Translations under genes and position numbers: made by a program
DNA from: Bacteroidota bacterium
GTDB taxonomy: Bacteria; Bacteroidota; Bacteroidia; B-17B0; Aurantibacillaceae
NCBI GenBank assembly: GCA_013816895.1
Contig: JACDDR010000011.1
Span: 1 to 54,371 of the forward strand
Length of the DNA: 54,371 nucleotides
Direction of reading: 5' to 3'
In this document: positions 1 to 9,255 of the stretch, piece after piece
How positions within the stretch are numbered: the first letter of the stretch is position 1
Layout: each line of letters begins with the position of its first letter
Notes under the pieces: generated by a model
Database searches by the model: none
Seen by the model: only the letters and a program-made list of their open reading frames with translations
Told to the model about the DNA's origin: nothing

Positions 1-201
1 ATTATCAATAGTGAAGTAACGCTGAAACTTGATAAAAGTAATACCAGTGAAAATAAAATTTCCGAGATAAAAATGCTTTGCAAAGGGCATGAATTTTTCG
101 CGAAAAAACAATGCGCGACTTTTGAAGAAGCAACCGATCAAACCTGCGAAGCTTTAAAAACACAAATTAAAAAACATAAAGAGAAACTAATGCAGATATA
201 A
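1..201 (+). CDS. raiA: Ribosome hibernation-promoting factor / RaiA family, 3' end only
   Basis: Reading frame 1 is open from the left edge to a TAA at 199-201 and gives the last 66 residues of a protein whose 5' part lies outside the window. The tail contains GHEFFAKK, TFEEATDQ and a basic end with IKKHKEK, a pattern I recognise from the C-terminal strand and helix of the short HPF/RaiA proteins of Bacteroidota (about 100 residues). Members bind the 30S decoding region and inactivate ribosomes in slow growth. A strong hairpin terminator follows within 20 bases, so this gene ends its transcript. The alternative, an unrelated small basic protein, seems unlikely given the FEEATD segment. Confidence 0.75.
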   Translation: MINSEVTLKLDKSNTSENKISEIKMLCKGHEFFAKKQCATFEEATDQTCEALKTQIKKHKEKLMQI

Positions 202-220
202 TCTCCTGTAAACTATTGAG

Positions 221-247
221 AGCCGTTCTGAAAGGAGCGGCTTTTTT
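221..247 (+). terminator. Rho-independent terminator after the RaiA-like gene
   Basis: AGCCGTTC pairs with GAGCGGCT (8 bp with one G-U pair) around a 6-base loop and runs directly into six T residues. It lies about 20 bases after the TAA of the partial gene and points in the same direction. Confidence 0.85.
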
Positions 248-267
248 GTTTAAGGATGCGTGATTAA

Positions 268-376
268 CATTTTACACAGAGGCCACGAAGACCGCTGAGT
301 CACAGAGTAAGTTTCTGAGTCGCTTTGTACACTGAGCGTCTGTGTTCTTTGTGTCTCAAATTCTCCGTGTTTAAAA
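268..376. repeat. Imperfect inverted repeat with CACAGAG/CTCCGTG ends
   Basis: This intergenic stretch between two convergent genes starts with TTTTACACAGAG and ends with CTCCGTGTTTAAAA, which are near reverse complements. Inside it are further related words (CACGAAG, GTCACAGAG, TCTGTGTTC, TTTGTGTCTC). The whole can fold into a long imperfect hairpin. It resembles short intergenic palindromic repeats rather than a gene. I cannot tell from one copy whether it is dispersed in the genome. Confidence 0.4.
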
Positions 377-393
377 TTGCACGCACCAACAAT

Positions 394-2772
394 TTATTTT
401 TTGTCAATTGCCTCAAAGGCACATCTACTGGTTTCACCCGCATCATCGGTAATAGACAGTTCGTGTTTGCCGGAAACTGGCAGTAACGATAACTGATGGA
501 ATTTTTGAGTGCTTCCGATGTATTCGCCGTCAAGATACCAGTATAAGACGGCTTCAGGATTTTTATGCGCTGCTTTAAAAATACATTTGCTGCGTTGCCC
601 GCTCTCATCAACAGGCACGTAAATTTTAAAATCTGTTCGTGGATAAACAATTTCAAGCTGACGAAAAGAAGATTCTGTTGAACAGCCCTGTAAAAATGGA
701 GGCAAAGGCTTGTAAAAAAAACTTCGTTGTCCGAAAAAATATTCCTGCACCGGTGAAATAATAAACCAGGGAATATGTTTCATTTTGTTAACGCTGTAAC
801 AGTCGCTATTCACGCGGTAAGTACCCGTTTCATCTAAATGAACCATTTTGTGAAAAGAACATACCGGCGCTTTTTTGCCGGCACTTGGATAAGATAATAT
901 TTCGGTATCAGGACAAATATCCGACGCTCTTAATCCACTTTGTTTGCACACTTTTATGCGTTGCATATCAGAGATTGGTTTTTGGAACCAGGATTTTTTA
1001 TCCAAAAGATTGAATACCGAAAACATTAACGGAGCCGCCATCGTTGTTCCAGTTAATTCCGGTCTTCCTTCACCACTGGCATTCCCAACCCATACTGCAA
1101 CGGTGTATTTATCGTTAAGCCCTACGGCCCATGCATCCCTGAATCCGAAACTGGTCCCAGTTTTCCAGGCAATCTTGTTTTTATTTGTGAACTGCATCCA
1201 TCCCACGTAATCCTGAGGCCGCAATAATTCGGTCATAGCATTAAATGTGAACCAGATGCTGGAAGCGTTGAGTAGATCATTTGTTTCCTGGGCTGCTTTC
1301 TTTTCATGTGATAAGGATCCCGCAAGGTAATTAAGCGGATGATAATTTCCTGTCGTGTATTTTAAACGTGTGTTTGAATATCCGGATAATGCTCTGCCCA
1401 TGGAAGCGTAGGCCGAAGCTACATCCCACAAGGTGGCTTCTCCGCCTCCAAGAATTAAAGATAAACCATAGTGCTGAGTGGGCTTTGTAAATGTTTTAAA
1501 ACCGAGTTGTTTAAGCCTGTAATGAAAACGCGGTGGTCCGTAGTCGATGAGCATTTTAACAGCGGGAACGTTTAATGAGCGGGCTATCGCCTGGTTGGCT
1601 GGTACCAGCCCATCATAGGTGAGGTTAAAGTTTTTTGGTCCGTATGATCCTATCTGCGTTGGTACATCTTCAATTAAAGTGGCCGGCAAAATTTTTCCTT
1701 CATTAAGCATGAAGGCGTATAAAAAAGGTTTTAAAATACTGCCGGTGCTTCGCGGAGCGTTAATAATATCTACGTAATTCTGATGTTCATTGCCCTTTGA
1801 GAAAGCATTGCCTACATAGGCAAGAACATTTCCGCTGGACGTCTCGGATACAATAAGGCAAGCGTTATGAACCTGGTTAGGAGCGAGATTTTGAATATGT
1901 TTGTTGAGAAGCTCATTGGCCATTAATTGAAGATCTCTGTTAATCGTGCTCTTTAATAATTTACCTGCGCCGTTTTCTTTTATTGCTCTTTCAAGAAGAT
2001 GCGGCGCAATTTGCGGAATCGCATGAGGTTTTAAAGGAAGCTCTTCGCGTAATGCAAGACTATAGGTTGCCTCATCAATAATTTTTTCTGCTAATAGTTT
2101 TTTAAGAAGATGGTTGCGTTTTGTCAACAACCGGTTATGATTTTTACCCGGATAGATCAATGAAGGTGCGTTGGGAAGTACCGCCAGCAAAGCCGATTCG
2201 GCCCAGCTTAATTTTTCGGGACTTCGGCCATAATAACGCCAGGAGGCCGCGTCAAGACCCACAACGTTACTGCCGAATGGCGCATTGCTTGCATACAGAT
2301 TTAAGATGGAAGATTTTTTATAGGATAGCTCAATGCGCGTGGCTAATAAAATTTCAATTGATTTATGCCAGTAAGTTCGCGATTGGTTATGGCGCATCAT
2401 GCGCGCGACCTGCATGGTAATGGTGCTTCCGCCGCTTTTTATCTGTGAAGAACTAATGTTTCGTTTTATGGATTTTAATATGGAAACTGGATTAAAGCCA
2501 GGGTGATAGTAAAAATATTCATCTTCAAACATTGTAATGCAATGCCTGAATCTTACGGGTACACTGTCGCACGGGGGAAACCGCCATTGGCCGTCGGCGG
2601 CGATCTGGGCTGCAAGTAAGTTGTTGTTCCTGTCTGCCAAAACAGTACTGCAAGGAGTGGTGAAAAGCCGGGAAGGTAACCAAAGCCAGTATAAAACAAA
2701 AAGTAAGACCGCCAGTAATTTTATTTTATGGCGTTTGATAATGCTGAAAAAGTTTTTTAAAGTTGCGCTCAT
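394..2772 (-). CDS. pbpC: Penicillin-binding protein 1C (bifunctional glycosyltransferase/transpeptidase)
   Basis: This 792-residue protein has one N-terminal membrane segment (about residues 18-33). A GT51 glycosyltransferase domain follows, with EDEYFYYH (catalytic Glu83) and GGSTITMQ (114-121). The transpeptidase domain carries SILK (Ser345-Lys348), SLN (399-401) and KTGTS (537-541), so both active sites look complete. The last 100 or so residues match the beta-rich C-terminal domain of PBP1C proteins. It polymerises and may crosslink peptidoglycan at the outer face of the inner membrane. Its ATG overlaps the stop of the preceding small gene by one base (TAATG), and an alpha-2-macroglobulin gene lies upstream, the pairing known from enterobacterial yfhM-pbpC. 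Confidence 0.95.
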   Translation of the reverse strand: MSATLKNFFSIIKRHKIKLLAVLLFVLYWLWLPSRLFTTPCSTVLADRNNNLLAAQIAADGQWRFPPCDSVPVRFRHCITMFEDEYFYYHPGFNPVSILKSIKRNISSSQIKSGGSTITMQVARMMRHNQSRTYWHKSIEILLATRIELSYKKSSILNLYASNAPFGSNVVGLDAASWRYYGRSPEKLSWAESALLAVLPNAPSLIYPGKNHNRLLTKRNHLLKKLLAEKIIDEATYSLALREELPLKPHAIPQIAPHLLERAIKENGAGKLLKSTINRDLQLMANELLNKHIQNLAPNQVHNACLIVSETSSGNVLAYVGNAFSKGNEHQNYVDIINAPRSTGSILKPFLYAFMLNEGKILPATLIEDVPTQIGSYGPKNFNLTYDGLVPANQAIARSLNVPAVKMLIDYGPPRFHYRLKQLGFKTFTKPTQHYGLSLILGGGEATLWDVASAYASMGRALSGYSNTRLKYTTGNYHPLNYLAGSLSHEKKAAQETNDLLNASSIWFTFNAMTELLRPQDYVGWMQFTNKNKIAWKTGTSFGFRDAWAVGLNDKYTVAVWVGNASGEGRPELTGTTMAAPLMFSVFNLLDKKSWFQKPISDMQRIKVCKQSGLRASDICPDTEILSYPSAGKKAPVCSFHKMVHLDETGTYRVNSDCYSVNKMKHIPWFIISPVQEYFFGQRSFFYKPLPPFLQGCSTESSFRQLEIVYPRTDFKIYVPVDESGQRSKCIFKAAHKNPEAVLYWYLDGEYIGSTQKFHQLSLLPVSGKHELSITDDAGETSRCAFEAIDKK

Positions 2773-3374
2773 TATTCTTCAACAACAACTTTATTTTCTT
2801 TAATGCCCAGCGTTTTTAAATATTTTCTGATCTTCCGAACCCGCTCATCCATCCACGAAGCCTCCGTTTCACTCAATACACTTCTCCTGTGGCAATTGTA
2901 TATGATCACGTTCGTAAATTGATCCGGCCCTGCCTTTTCAACAAGTTCTTTGATAACCTGCTTTTCGTCAACCGAAAGATCCTTTTCTTCAAAGCGGTAA
3001 TTGGCAATCACCGTATCTTGTTTTAAGGAGGTAAAGACGAGTTTCAGTTCTTTACAAATGCCCGAAAAGCCGCCAAGATAAGTTAGGGAATCAACATCCT
3101 TTTTTTCTTTTATAAGATCATAAGGTGGTTGATGTCCTTTCCGCGCTCTTCTTACATTGCGGTTTACTTCACGCTTGTGTTTTCTTACCGAAGCATTTAT
3201 TTTAGCGCGCTTCATGGTTGTTTTAGCCGCGTAAAATCCAAGTTGACCCAACACACATTCTTTCTTAAAACAAATAAATGGAAACTTGCGATGAATGGCA
3301 CAAGAAGACGTTGTGTATATAAAAAAACAACAGGCGGGAATTAATAAAAAATATTTTTTCAGTAACCCCCGCAT
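2772..3374 (-). CDS. Small putative lipoprotein with a divergent OmpA-like C-terminus
   Basis: This 200-residue protein has a hydrophobic N-terminus (residues 8-20) followed by TTSSC with Cys25, an imperfect lipobox, so export as a lipoprotein is possible but not certain. Residues 60-85 are very basic. The C-terminal third has an alternating strand/helix pattern (TNVIIYNC, then ERVRKIRKYLKTLGI and KVVVEE) that recalls the OmpA/MotB fold, but the usual peptidoglycan-binding Asp and Arg are not evident. It sits 16 bases after the alpha-2-macroglobulin gene and overlaps pbpC by one base, so the three genes are almost certainly co-transcribed. I do not recognise a named family; a link between the protease trap and the cell-wall synthase is my inference. 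Confidence 0.75.
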   Translation of the reverse strand: MRGLLKKYFLLIPACCFFIYTTSSCAIHRKFPFICFKKECVLGQLGFYAAKTTMKRAKINASVRKHKREVNRNVRRARKGHQPPYDLIKEKKDVDSLTYLGGFSGICKELKLVFTSLKQDTVIANYRFEEKDLSVDEKQVIKELVEKAGPDQFTNVIIYNCHRRSVLSETEASWMDERVRKIRKYLKTLGIKENKVVVEE

Positions 3375-3390
3375 GATTTGTAGTGATATC

Positions 3391-6300
3391 TTATTTGGTC
3401 GCTACTCCGTTATTCGCTTTCTTGTTTACTTTGATCCACTGGCCTTTATTACGGGCGTAGACACTGTTGTCGTACATGGCTTCGGTATTTAAGGCAGGCA
3501 AATAATATTTCCCTTCATAAGCTGCATTCAAAATAATATTAAATGTCTTACTTTCAGTTCTTCCAAGGTCGAAATACGTCAGCACTTTATCATCTTTAAT
3601 GTCCTGGTAAGTGAAGTTATTTGCTTTGGCAGCCCCATCGTCATCCATCCGCGAATTATGTATTTCCCAGCCTGAAGGAATATAGGCGCTCAGCGCAATG
3701 TTTTGTAAATCGCCAACAAGCCCTATGTTTTTTACTGTTACCTGCATAATGAAATCTTTGCCTTGTGTAAGCTCATTCACTTCAATCACTTCACCTTTCA
3801 TATCCTTATAGTTCACCTCCATCGCTATGTTTTCGTTTCCTTCCTGTTCGCTACCAATAGCAGGTTTACCTCTTGTGACCAGACGTGCGTAGAGAATACC
3901 CTTACCATTGTTTTTGATACTGAATTTTCCGGAATTGCCATTTTTAAAATCCACATGAATTTGTGTGATGCTGGCATTCCCTTTCAGTTTCACTTCTTTA
4001 CCATTTACATTAACCACGGCTTGCATGCTGGACGCGTCTCCGTATTTTTTGATAAAGCTGGCCACCGAAATTAAGCCAAAAGCAGTGGACTGGGTGCTTA
4101 ACCACTTTTTAGAAGATAACGAAGCTGAAACTTTTTTAAGCTGTGCGAACGCTTGAGTTTTTTTATTCATCATGCAGAGTATTTCCAGGATGAGTGCTTC
4201 GTCGCGCTCCGAAGATCCATAGGTATAATAATTAACTGCATATGGATTAACAGAGGTACTTGCTTTTGCAATGAGTTTTTCCGCTTCATCCTGCTGACTT
4301 ATCTGAGCGTATGCAGCTGCAAGCAGCCAGCGCGCCTGGTTCGAAAGATTATTGAATTCACGGAGACGGTTCATGGCGCTTAAAACCGGCTGCCCAGCCA
4401 CAGTCAATGCATACAAGCGGTAAGCCTGCAATACATCGTTATTAAATGCCGAATTTTTATTTATTTCGAAAGCAGAAGCTGCGGCCTGCTGAAAGGAGGT
4501 CCATTTCTTTTTAAAGCCTGCAGGCAAGGCATAGCCTTTCTTTTCGGCGAGCATTAAAAAATGTCCGGAGTAAGTTGTGCCCCAATCGTCAGCAGTGTTC
4601 ATGCCAGGCCAGTAGCTCATTCCGCCATTTGCAAGCTGAAACTTCTGTAATTCACTTATGCCACCTTTAATGTTTCTTTCCACTTCTGTTTTTCTTTCCG
4701 GTGAAAGTTCCACAATATCTGAAAGATACAATTGCGCAAATGTTTGGGATGTGGTTTGTTCAACACATCCATGAGGATAAGAAATCAGGTAATATAACCG
4801 GTCTTCAAGATTAACCGGTGGAATAGTGGAGAGTTCAAGCACGCCACTGTTTGTTCCTGCAAGACCGCTGGCCGTGAAGTTTTCCGAAAGTTCTTTTCCT
4901 CCGTCCACAAAAAAATCTTTCACAATCGTCTGGTATGGATTTGGGTTTCGTATGTCGAGCTCTATTTCATATGTTGCTGTGTGTCCGCCGCCTGATGCAG
5001 TAATTTTAACTTTGGCTACACCTGTTATGTTTTTCACCTTCAGGTCAAACACTACCATTTTTTCATCATTCTTTCCAATGCTAACGCTTTTCAAATTGCC
5101 GCCGATGGTTTGCAGTAATCCGTTTACTTCCAGCTTAACATCCGTTTTTCCGATATTCTGATCTCCGCCAAAAATGGTAACAGGTAATTTTACTTCTTCG
5201 GTTACACTCAAGACTCTTGGCAATGTTCCTAACAGCATAAGTGGGGCTTTCACCGGAGTGGTTTTTTCAGCCATTCCGTATGCTCCTTTATTACCGGCTA
5301 TTACCATGGTTCTTACCGATCCAACGTACATCGGCATCTGGAAAGAAATGTTCTTTTTTTCTCCCTTCTTCAAAGTATAAGGACCAAAAAATCTCACCAT
5401 TGGTTTAAACCGGTTGGCCTTTGCTCCATCTTCTTTATCCATATCACTGCCATCTCCGCCAATGCTCAGGATACGTTCAAGCTCTGCACCGAAGGCTCCA
5501 ATCACATTGTCGTAAACATCCCAGGTTTTTACACCAATGGCTTCTTTGGCATAAAAAGTGCCCCAGGGGTTCGGAGTTTTAAAACGCGTAATGTCTAATA
5601 AGCCTTCATCTACAACCGCAATGGTAAATGCCATTTCTTTCTGGTTTTCTTCGCTTACTACAATGTCTACTTTCTTTTCGGGCACAAGGGTGGCAGGCAT
5701 ACTGATAACAGGACGTAAATGTGTTTCAGGGTCATCCACGTTAACGGGTATCACGCCATACAATCGAATAGGTAAATCGTTGGTGCGCGCATGAGGCTGA
5801 ATCAATGAAACATGAATGTAAACGTTTGGCGCCATTTGCGACGTTACTTTTATTTTAAAAATAGTGCTTCCTTTTTCGGTTTCGAGCCAGTGTGCTTCTA
5901 AAACACGACTGCCGTTTTCAACAGTAACCAAAGCTCTTCCATTTTGAGGAGAAGGAATCGTAACACTTACTTCATCGCCTGTTTTGTAGGAATTTTTGTC
6001 GGTAGTAAAATGCAGCATGTTGGAAATAATTTTATTGTCGCTTCCACCATCGCGCTCCATCCAGTTCGACCAGTCGAAATAGGTCACTGCCGTTGTAACG
6101 TGACCACCGTCCAGATCAACAACGCGGATCAAATAACGACCCCATTGATTTTCTTTAATATTCACCTTCACTTTTGCAGTGCCACCTTTGGTGGAAAAAT
6201 TTTCAACCTGCACAGCCTTATGATAATCATCGGTGGCGTAATTAGCCAGGTCATCATTGTACTGATCCCACCACCAACGCCACTCCAGCTTATACAATTC

Positions 6301-9072
6301 AAAGCGAAGATTTGAGCGGGATGTGCCATTACCTGTTGGATCAACTGTAGCGATATCTATGTAATGGTCTTTACCGGTGTAAAGGATACCGGAATTTTTT
6401 TCACCTTCGGGTAATTTGATGCCGCAATAATAATCAAAGGGAGAATACGTCATAGAAAAGCGGTCGATGCTGAACGCGCCGCCCTGCTCAAAAATGCGCG
6501 TGGTAACATTTGCTTTTAAAAAGCCCGGGGCGTTTTTCTGAAGATCAGTTCTCAATGGGAAATTAGCATTACCATTATCGTCTACGTTTCCGTCAAATAT
6601 AGTAAGGTTCTGTGTTTCGAATCTGCTGGTATTATCACTGAATTGATAGCCTTTGAATTTCTCAAAAGATGTTTCTGTTTGGCTGAAAGCAATGCCAACA
6701 TTAGCGGCCAGACCATGTGCCACGGCGCCTGTTAACCACTGCGTGTGCAATGAAACAGGTGTTGATTTACTTCCTGCAATTAATTTGTTGTCACCAATGT
6801 TCACTTCAATTTTTAAACGATTCGGCATAATAGCTTCGATGCGGATGCTTTTTGAAAACTTTGCAGCGCCTGCTTTCACTTCTACATTCCATAATCCGGT
6901 TGGGACGTTTTTATCCGTTACGGTTGAAAAATTATAAAAGCCATTAACGCTTTTTGAGCTTACTTGTCGCTTATATAATTGTCCTTGTGGATTGGTAAGT
7001 TCGAACACAACAGGGTGATTAGCCGGGATAGAGGCAAGCTTATCTTCAAGAATGAAATTGAGGAAGAGGCTGTCACCGGGGCGCCATACACCGCGTTCGC
7101 CATAAATAAAACCTTTGAGTCCTTTTTTAATTGCATCACCATTCACATCATACATGCTCAGTGATAGGGTAGTACCATCGTCCAGCCTTAGATACGCGCG
7201 CTGCTGATCTTTTTTTGCAATAAGAAAATAAGGGCGCTGTGTTGGCGTAATAAAAGCCTGCCCTTCGGAGTTGGTCTTGATTGTCTGAATTAATTGTTTC
7301 TGGTAATCATATAATTCAAGTGTAACATCGTTCAAAGGTTTTGTGGTTACAAGGTCATTCACAACGGCAAGATAACTCCCATCGTTTCCTTTTTTAAACG
7401 TAAGTCCTAAATCGGAAGCAAGAATACTTTTTGAAACGGTGCGGTTGTATTGTGTGTAATAATAACCCTTGCAAGGATTGTCACGGTCGTTCCAGTTGTA
7501 TTCCTCGTCTGCGTCACCTTCTTCATAATAGCCGCCATATTCATTTTCATAATAATAGCCGAAAGAAACCAACTCTTCTTTAGGCTCTTTAATTTCTTCC
7601 ATTTCAAATTTATCATTATCCGAATTACCAAGACAAGGATATGATGAATATGATTTTTTCATACTCAGATAGATCTTGTAAATGGCGCCGGGTTCAGCTT
7701 TTATAAGTCCCGAAAGATCAATGCTTGATTTTTTCCAGGTTCCAAGGTCTGATGGATTAGTAATGCCAAGGTTCAAACGCTTTTCAACAATTTTTTTTCC
7801 TACCTGTGCCAGCTGGCTGCTGCCGTTCATATCGTTGTTCTGCAGAAATTGCAGTACGTTGTTTTCATACACTTTAATGATCTTGATATCAACCGCTCTT
7901 AAGTTTACGGTTTCAAAGGGAAGGTAAAGTCCGCTGGTAGAGGGTAAGATACTTCCTTCTCCAACAAAACGGATAGCAGGCTTAATTTCTTCAAATACTA
8001 TATTGTGTTTTGATTCTTTGCCCAACGCCTGGCCCTTGGTATCGCGAACACCGGAGTTTACTTTTAAAAGATAAGATCCTGATTTAATTTTATTAGGATA
8101 AATGAAAACATGATTGTTGTTGACTACATATTTTGCATCCTTTGATTTTCCATTCTCTTCGTAATCATCCTGGGTCTTGGTGTTATCAGCGCGGGTAAGG
8201 TTTATAAGGCCTTCCAGCGTTTGACTTTCATCTACCGGGTTTGAAAAAGTAAGTTGAACAAATTGTTCATTGTCGCTGGCCGCTTTGGTATCCAGTAACT
8301 GGAATGTGTTTTTAGCGGGAACAACAAAGGATTTGGATAATTCGTAAGTAACACCCAGGGAACCCCCGTTGCAGTTAAGGGTGAGTTTGGAAGCAGAAGA
8401 TGAGGGACGTTCGATACTGTCAATTAAAAATTTATGCTCCGTTCCTTTTTCGTTGTGCATCCATTTTACAGATAAGGTCTTGCTTTCTATTCTCGCAGTG
8501 AGTATTTGTTCGGCATTCTCCCCTTTAATAAAATCGGCTGAAGAAATACTTCCCGAAAGACTGTAATAATTAAAATCGGAATTGCTATAACTTTTTAATT
8601 CGTTGGCTTCTAATTTTACCGACTGTTTAATAGCCTGGAACTGGAATTCAAAATCCTGCAACTCTTTTTTTACTTCCACCAGTTTATCCAGATGAAAAGT
8701 AGCTTTATATGTTTGTCCTGGCTTTAAGCGCTCCTTCGGCTTAAACTCCATGGTTTGACCATCTTTCCAATATACTTCGCCCTCTATGGACGGAGAAAAG
8801 GAAAAATAGTTTTCGGAAAGTGGTTTGTTTAATTCGGTGGCGCCAGAAAACTCACTGGCAAATTTAATTTTAATGGTTGAGCCAGTTGAAATATAACCCG
8901 TTGTAAATGCTGATATGTAGGTTGCAAATTCAGGGTTGATCTTATTTACAATGCCTGAGTTGTGATTGCTTCCGGCAAGACTGCGAAATGAATCGCGATG
9001 ATTATAAACGAAAACACTGGTAGCAGTGAGCGCAATGCCAATAGCCATCCACTTAATTTTTTCAACTAACAT
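3391..9072 (-). CDS. Alpha-2-macroglobulin family protease inhibitor
   Basis: This very large protein (1893 residues) has an N-terminal hydrophobic anchor (about residues 8-23), long runs of MG-type beta domains, and the thioester motif GCVEQ with Cys1436. After it come the alpha-helical thioester-domain repeats and a C-terminal receptor-like beta domain. The length is close to that of other bacterial A2M proteins (about 1600-1900). Such proteins trap foreign proteases by covalent attachment and are thought to guard the periplasm when the cell wall is breached, working with PBP1C, whose gene lies downstream in the same operon. A low-complexity acidic, Tyr-rich segment near residues 485-530 is unusual. 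The ATG at 9070-9072 begins the anchor segment. Confidence 0.95.
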   Translation of the reverse strand: MLVEKIKWMAIGIALTATSVFVYNHRDSFRSLAGSNHNSGIVNKINPEFATYISAFTTGYISTGSTIKIKFASEFSGATELNKPLSENYFSFSPSIEGEVYWKDGQTMEFKPKERLKPGQTYKATFHLDKLVEVKKELQDFEFQFQAIKQSVKLEANELKSYSNSDFNYYSLSGSISSADFIKGENAEQILTARIESKTLSVKWMHNEKGTEHKFLIDSIERPSSSASKLTLNCNGGSLGVTYELSKSFVVPAKNTFQLLDTKAASDNEQFVQLTFSNPVDESQTLEGLINLTRADNTKTQDDYEENGKSKDAKYVVNNNHVFIYPNKIKSGSYLLKVNSGVRDTKGQALGKESKHNIVFEEIKPAIRFVGEGSILPSTSGLYLPFETVNLRAVDIKIIKVYENNVLQFLQNNDMNGSSQLAQVGKKIVEKRLNLGITNPSDLGTWKKSSIDLSGLIKAEPGAIYKIYLSMKKSYSSYPCLGNSDNDKFEMEEIKEPKEELVSFGYYYENEYGGYYEEGDADEEYNWNDRDNPCKGYYYTQYNRTVSKSILASDLGLTFKKGNDGSYLAVVNDLVTTKPLNDVTLELYDYQKQLIQTIKTNSEGQAFITPTQRPYFLIAKKDQQRAYLRLDDGTTLSLSMYDVNGDAIKKGLKGFIYGERGVWRPGDSLFLNFILEDKLASIPANHPVVFELTNPQGQLYKRQVSSKSVNGFYNFSTVTDKNVPTGLWNVEVKAGAAKFSKSIRIEAIMPNRLKIEVNIGDNKLIAGSKSTPVSLHTQWLTGAVAHGLAANVGIAFSQTETSFEKFKGYQFSDNTSRFETQNLTIFDGNVDDNGNANFPLRTDLQKNAPGFLKANVTTRIFEQGGAFSIDRFSMTYSPFDYYCGIKLPEGEKNSGILYTGKDHYIDIATVDPTGNGTSRSNLRFELYKLEWRWWWDQYNDDLANYATDDYHKAVQVENFSTKGGTAKVKVNIKENQWGRYLIRVVDLDGGHVTTAVTYFDWSNWMERDGGSDNKIISNMLHFTTDKNSYKTGDEVSVTIPSPQNGRALVTVENGSRVLEAHWLETEKGSTIFKIKVTSQMAPNVYIHVSLIQPHARTNDLPIRLYGVIPVNVDDPETHLRPVISMPATLVPEKKVDIVVSEENQKEMAFTIAVVDEGLLDITRFKTPNPWGTFYAKEAIGVKTWDVYDNVIGAFGAELERILSIGGDGSDMDKEDGAKANRFKPMVRFFGPYTLKKGEKKNISFQMPMYVGSVRTMVIAGNKGAYGMAEKTTPVKAPLMLLGTLPRVLSVTEEVKLPVTIFGGDQNIGKTDVKLEVNGLLQTIGGNLKSVSIGKNDEKMVVFDLKVKNITGVAKVKITASGGGHTATYEIELDIRNPNPYQTIVKDFFVDGGKELSENFTASGLAGTNSGVLELSTIPPVNLEDRLYYLISYPHGCVEQTTSQTFAQLYLSDIVELSPERKTEVERNIKGGISELQKFQLANGGMSYWPGMNTADDWGTTYSGHFLMLAEKKGYALPAGFKKKWTSFQQAAASAFEINKNSAFNNDVLQAYRLYALTVAGQPVLSAMNRLREFNNLSNQARWLLAAAYAQISQQDEAEKLIAKASTSVNPYAVNYYTYGSSERDEALILEILCMMNKKTQAFAQLKKVSASLSSKKWLSTQSTAFGLISVASFIKKYGDASSMQAVVNVNGKEVKLKGNASITQIHVDFKNGNSGKFSIKNNGKGILYARLVTRGKPAIGSEQEGNENIAMEVNYKDMKGEVIEVNELTQGKDFIMQVTVKNIGLVGDLQNIALSAYIPSGWEIHNSRMDDDGAAKANNFTYQDIKDDKVLTYFDLGRTESKTFNIILNAAYEGKYYLPALNTEAMYDNSVYARNKGQWIKVNKKANNGVATK

Positions 9073-9255
9073 AATAGGGTTTAATTCTTGATTAAATTTA
9101 ACCGTTTAGTTAAAAGCAGAATGCCAAAGTTGTTAACGGGTTGTTAGTCGCGGCATCCCAAACTAATGAATTACAAAGGCAAACAAAGCTTCATGCGTTT
9201 TAGAAGTTTGGTATTAATGGACGCCAACTGGCTATAAATTATTCGATCACTCTGG

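Noticed and set aside
300..656. 118-residue minus-strand frame overlapping the end of pbpC
   Set aside because: It overlaps pbpC in another frame and the intergenic palindrome, with no recognisable motif.
5944..6315. 123-residue plus-strand frame opposite the alpha-2-macroglobulin gene
   Set aside because: It lies wholly antisense to a well supported gene and shows no family pattern.
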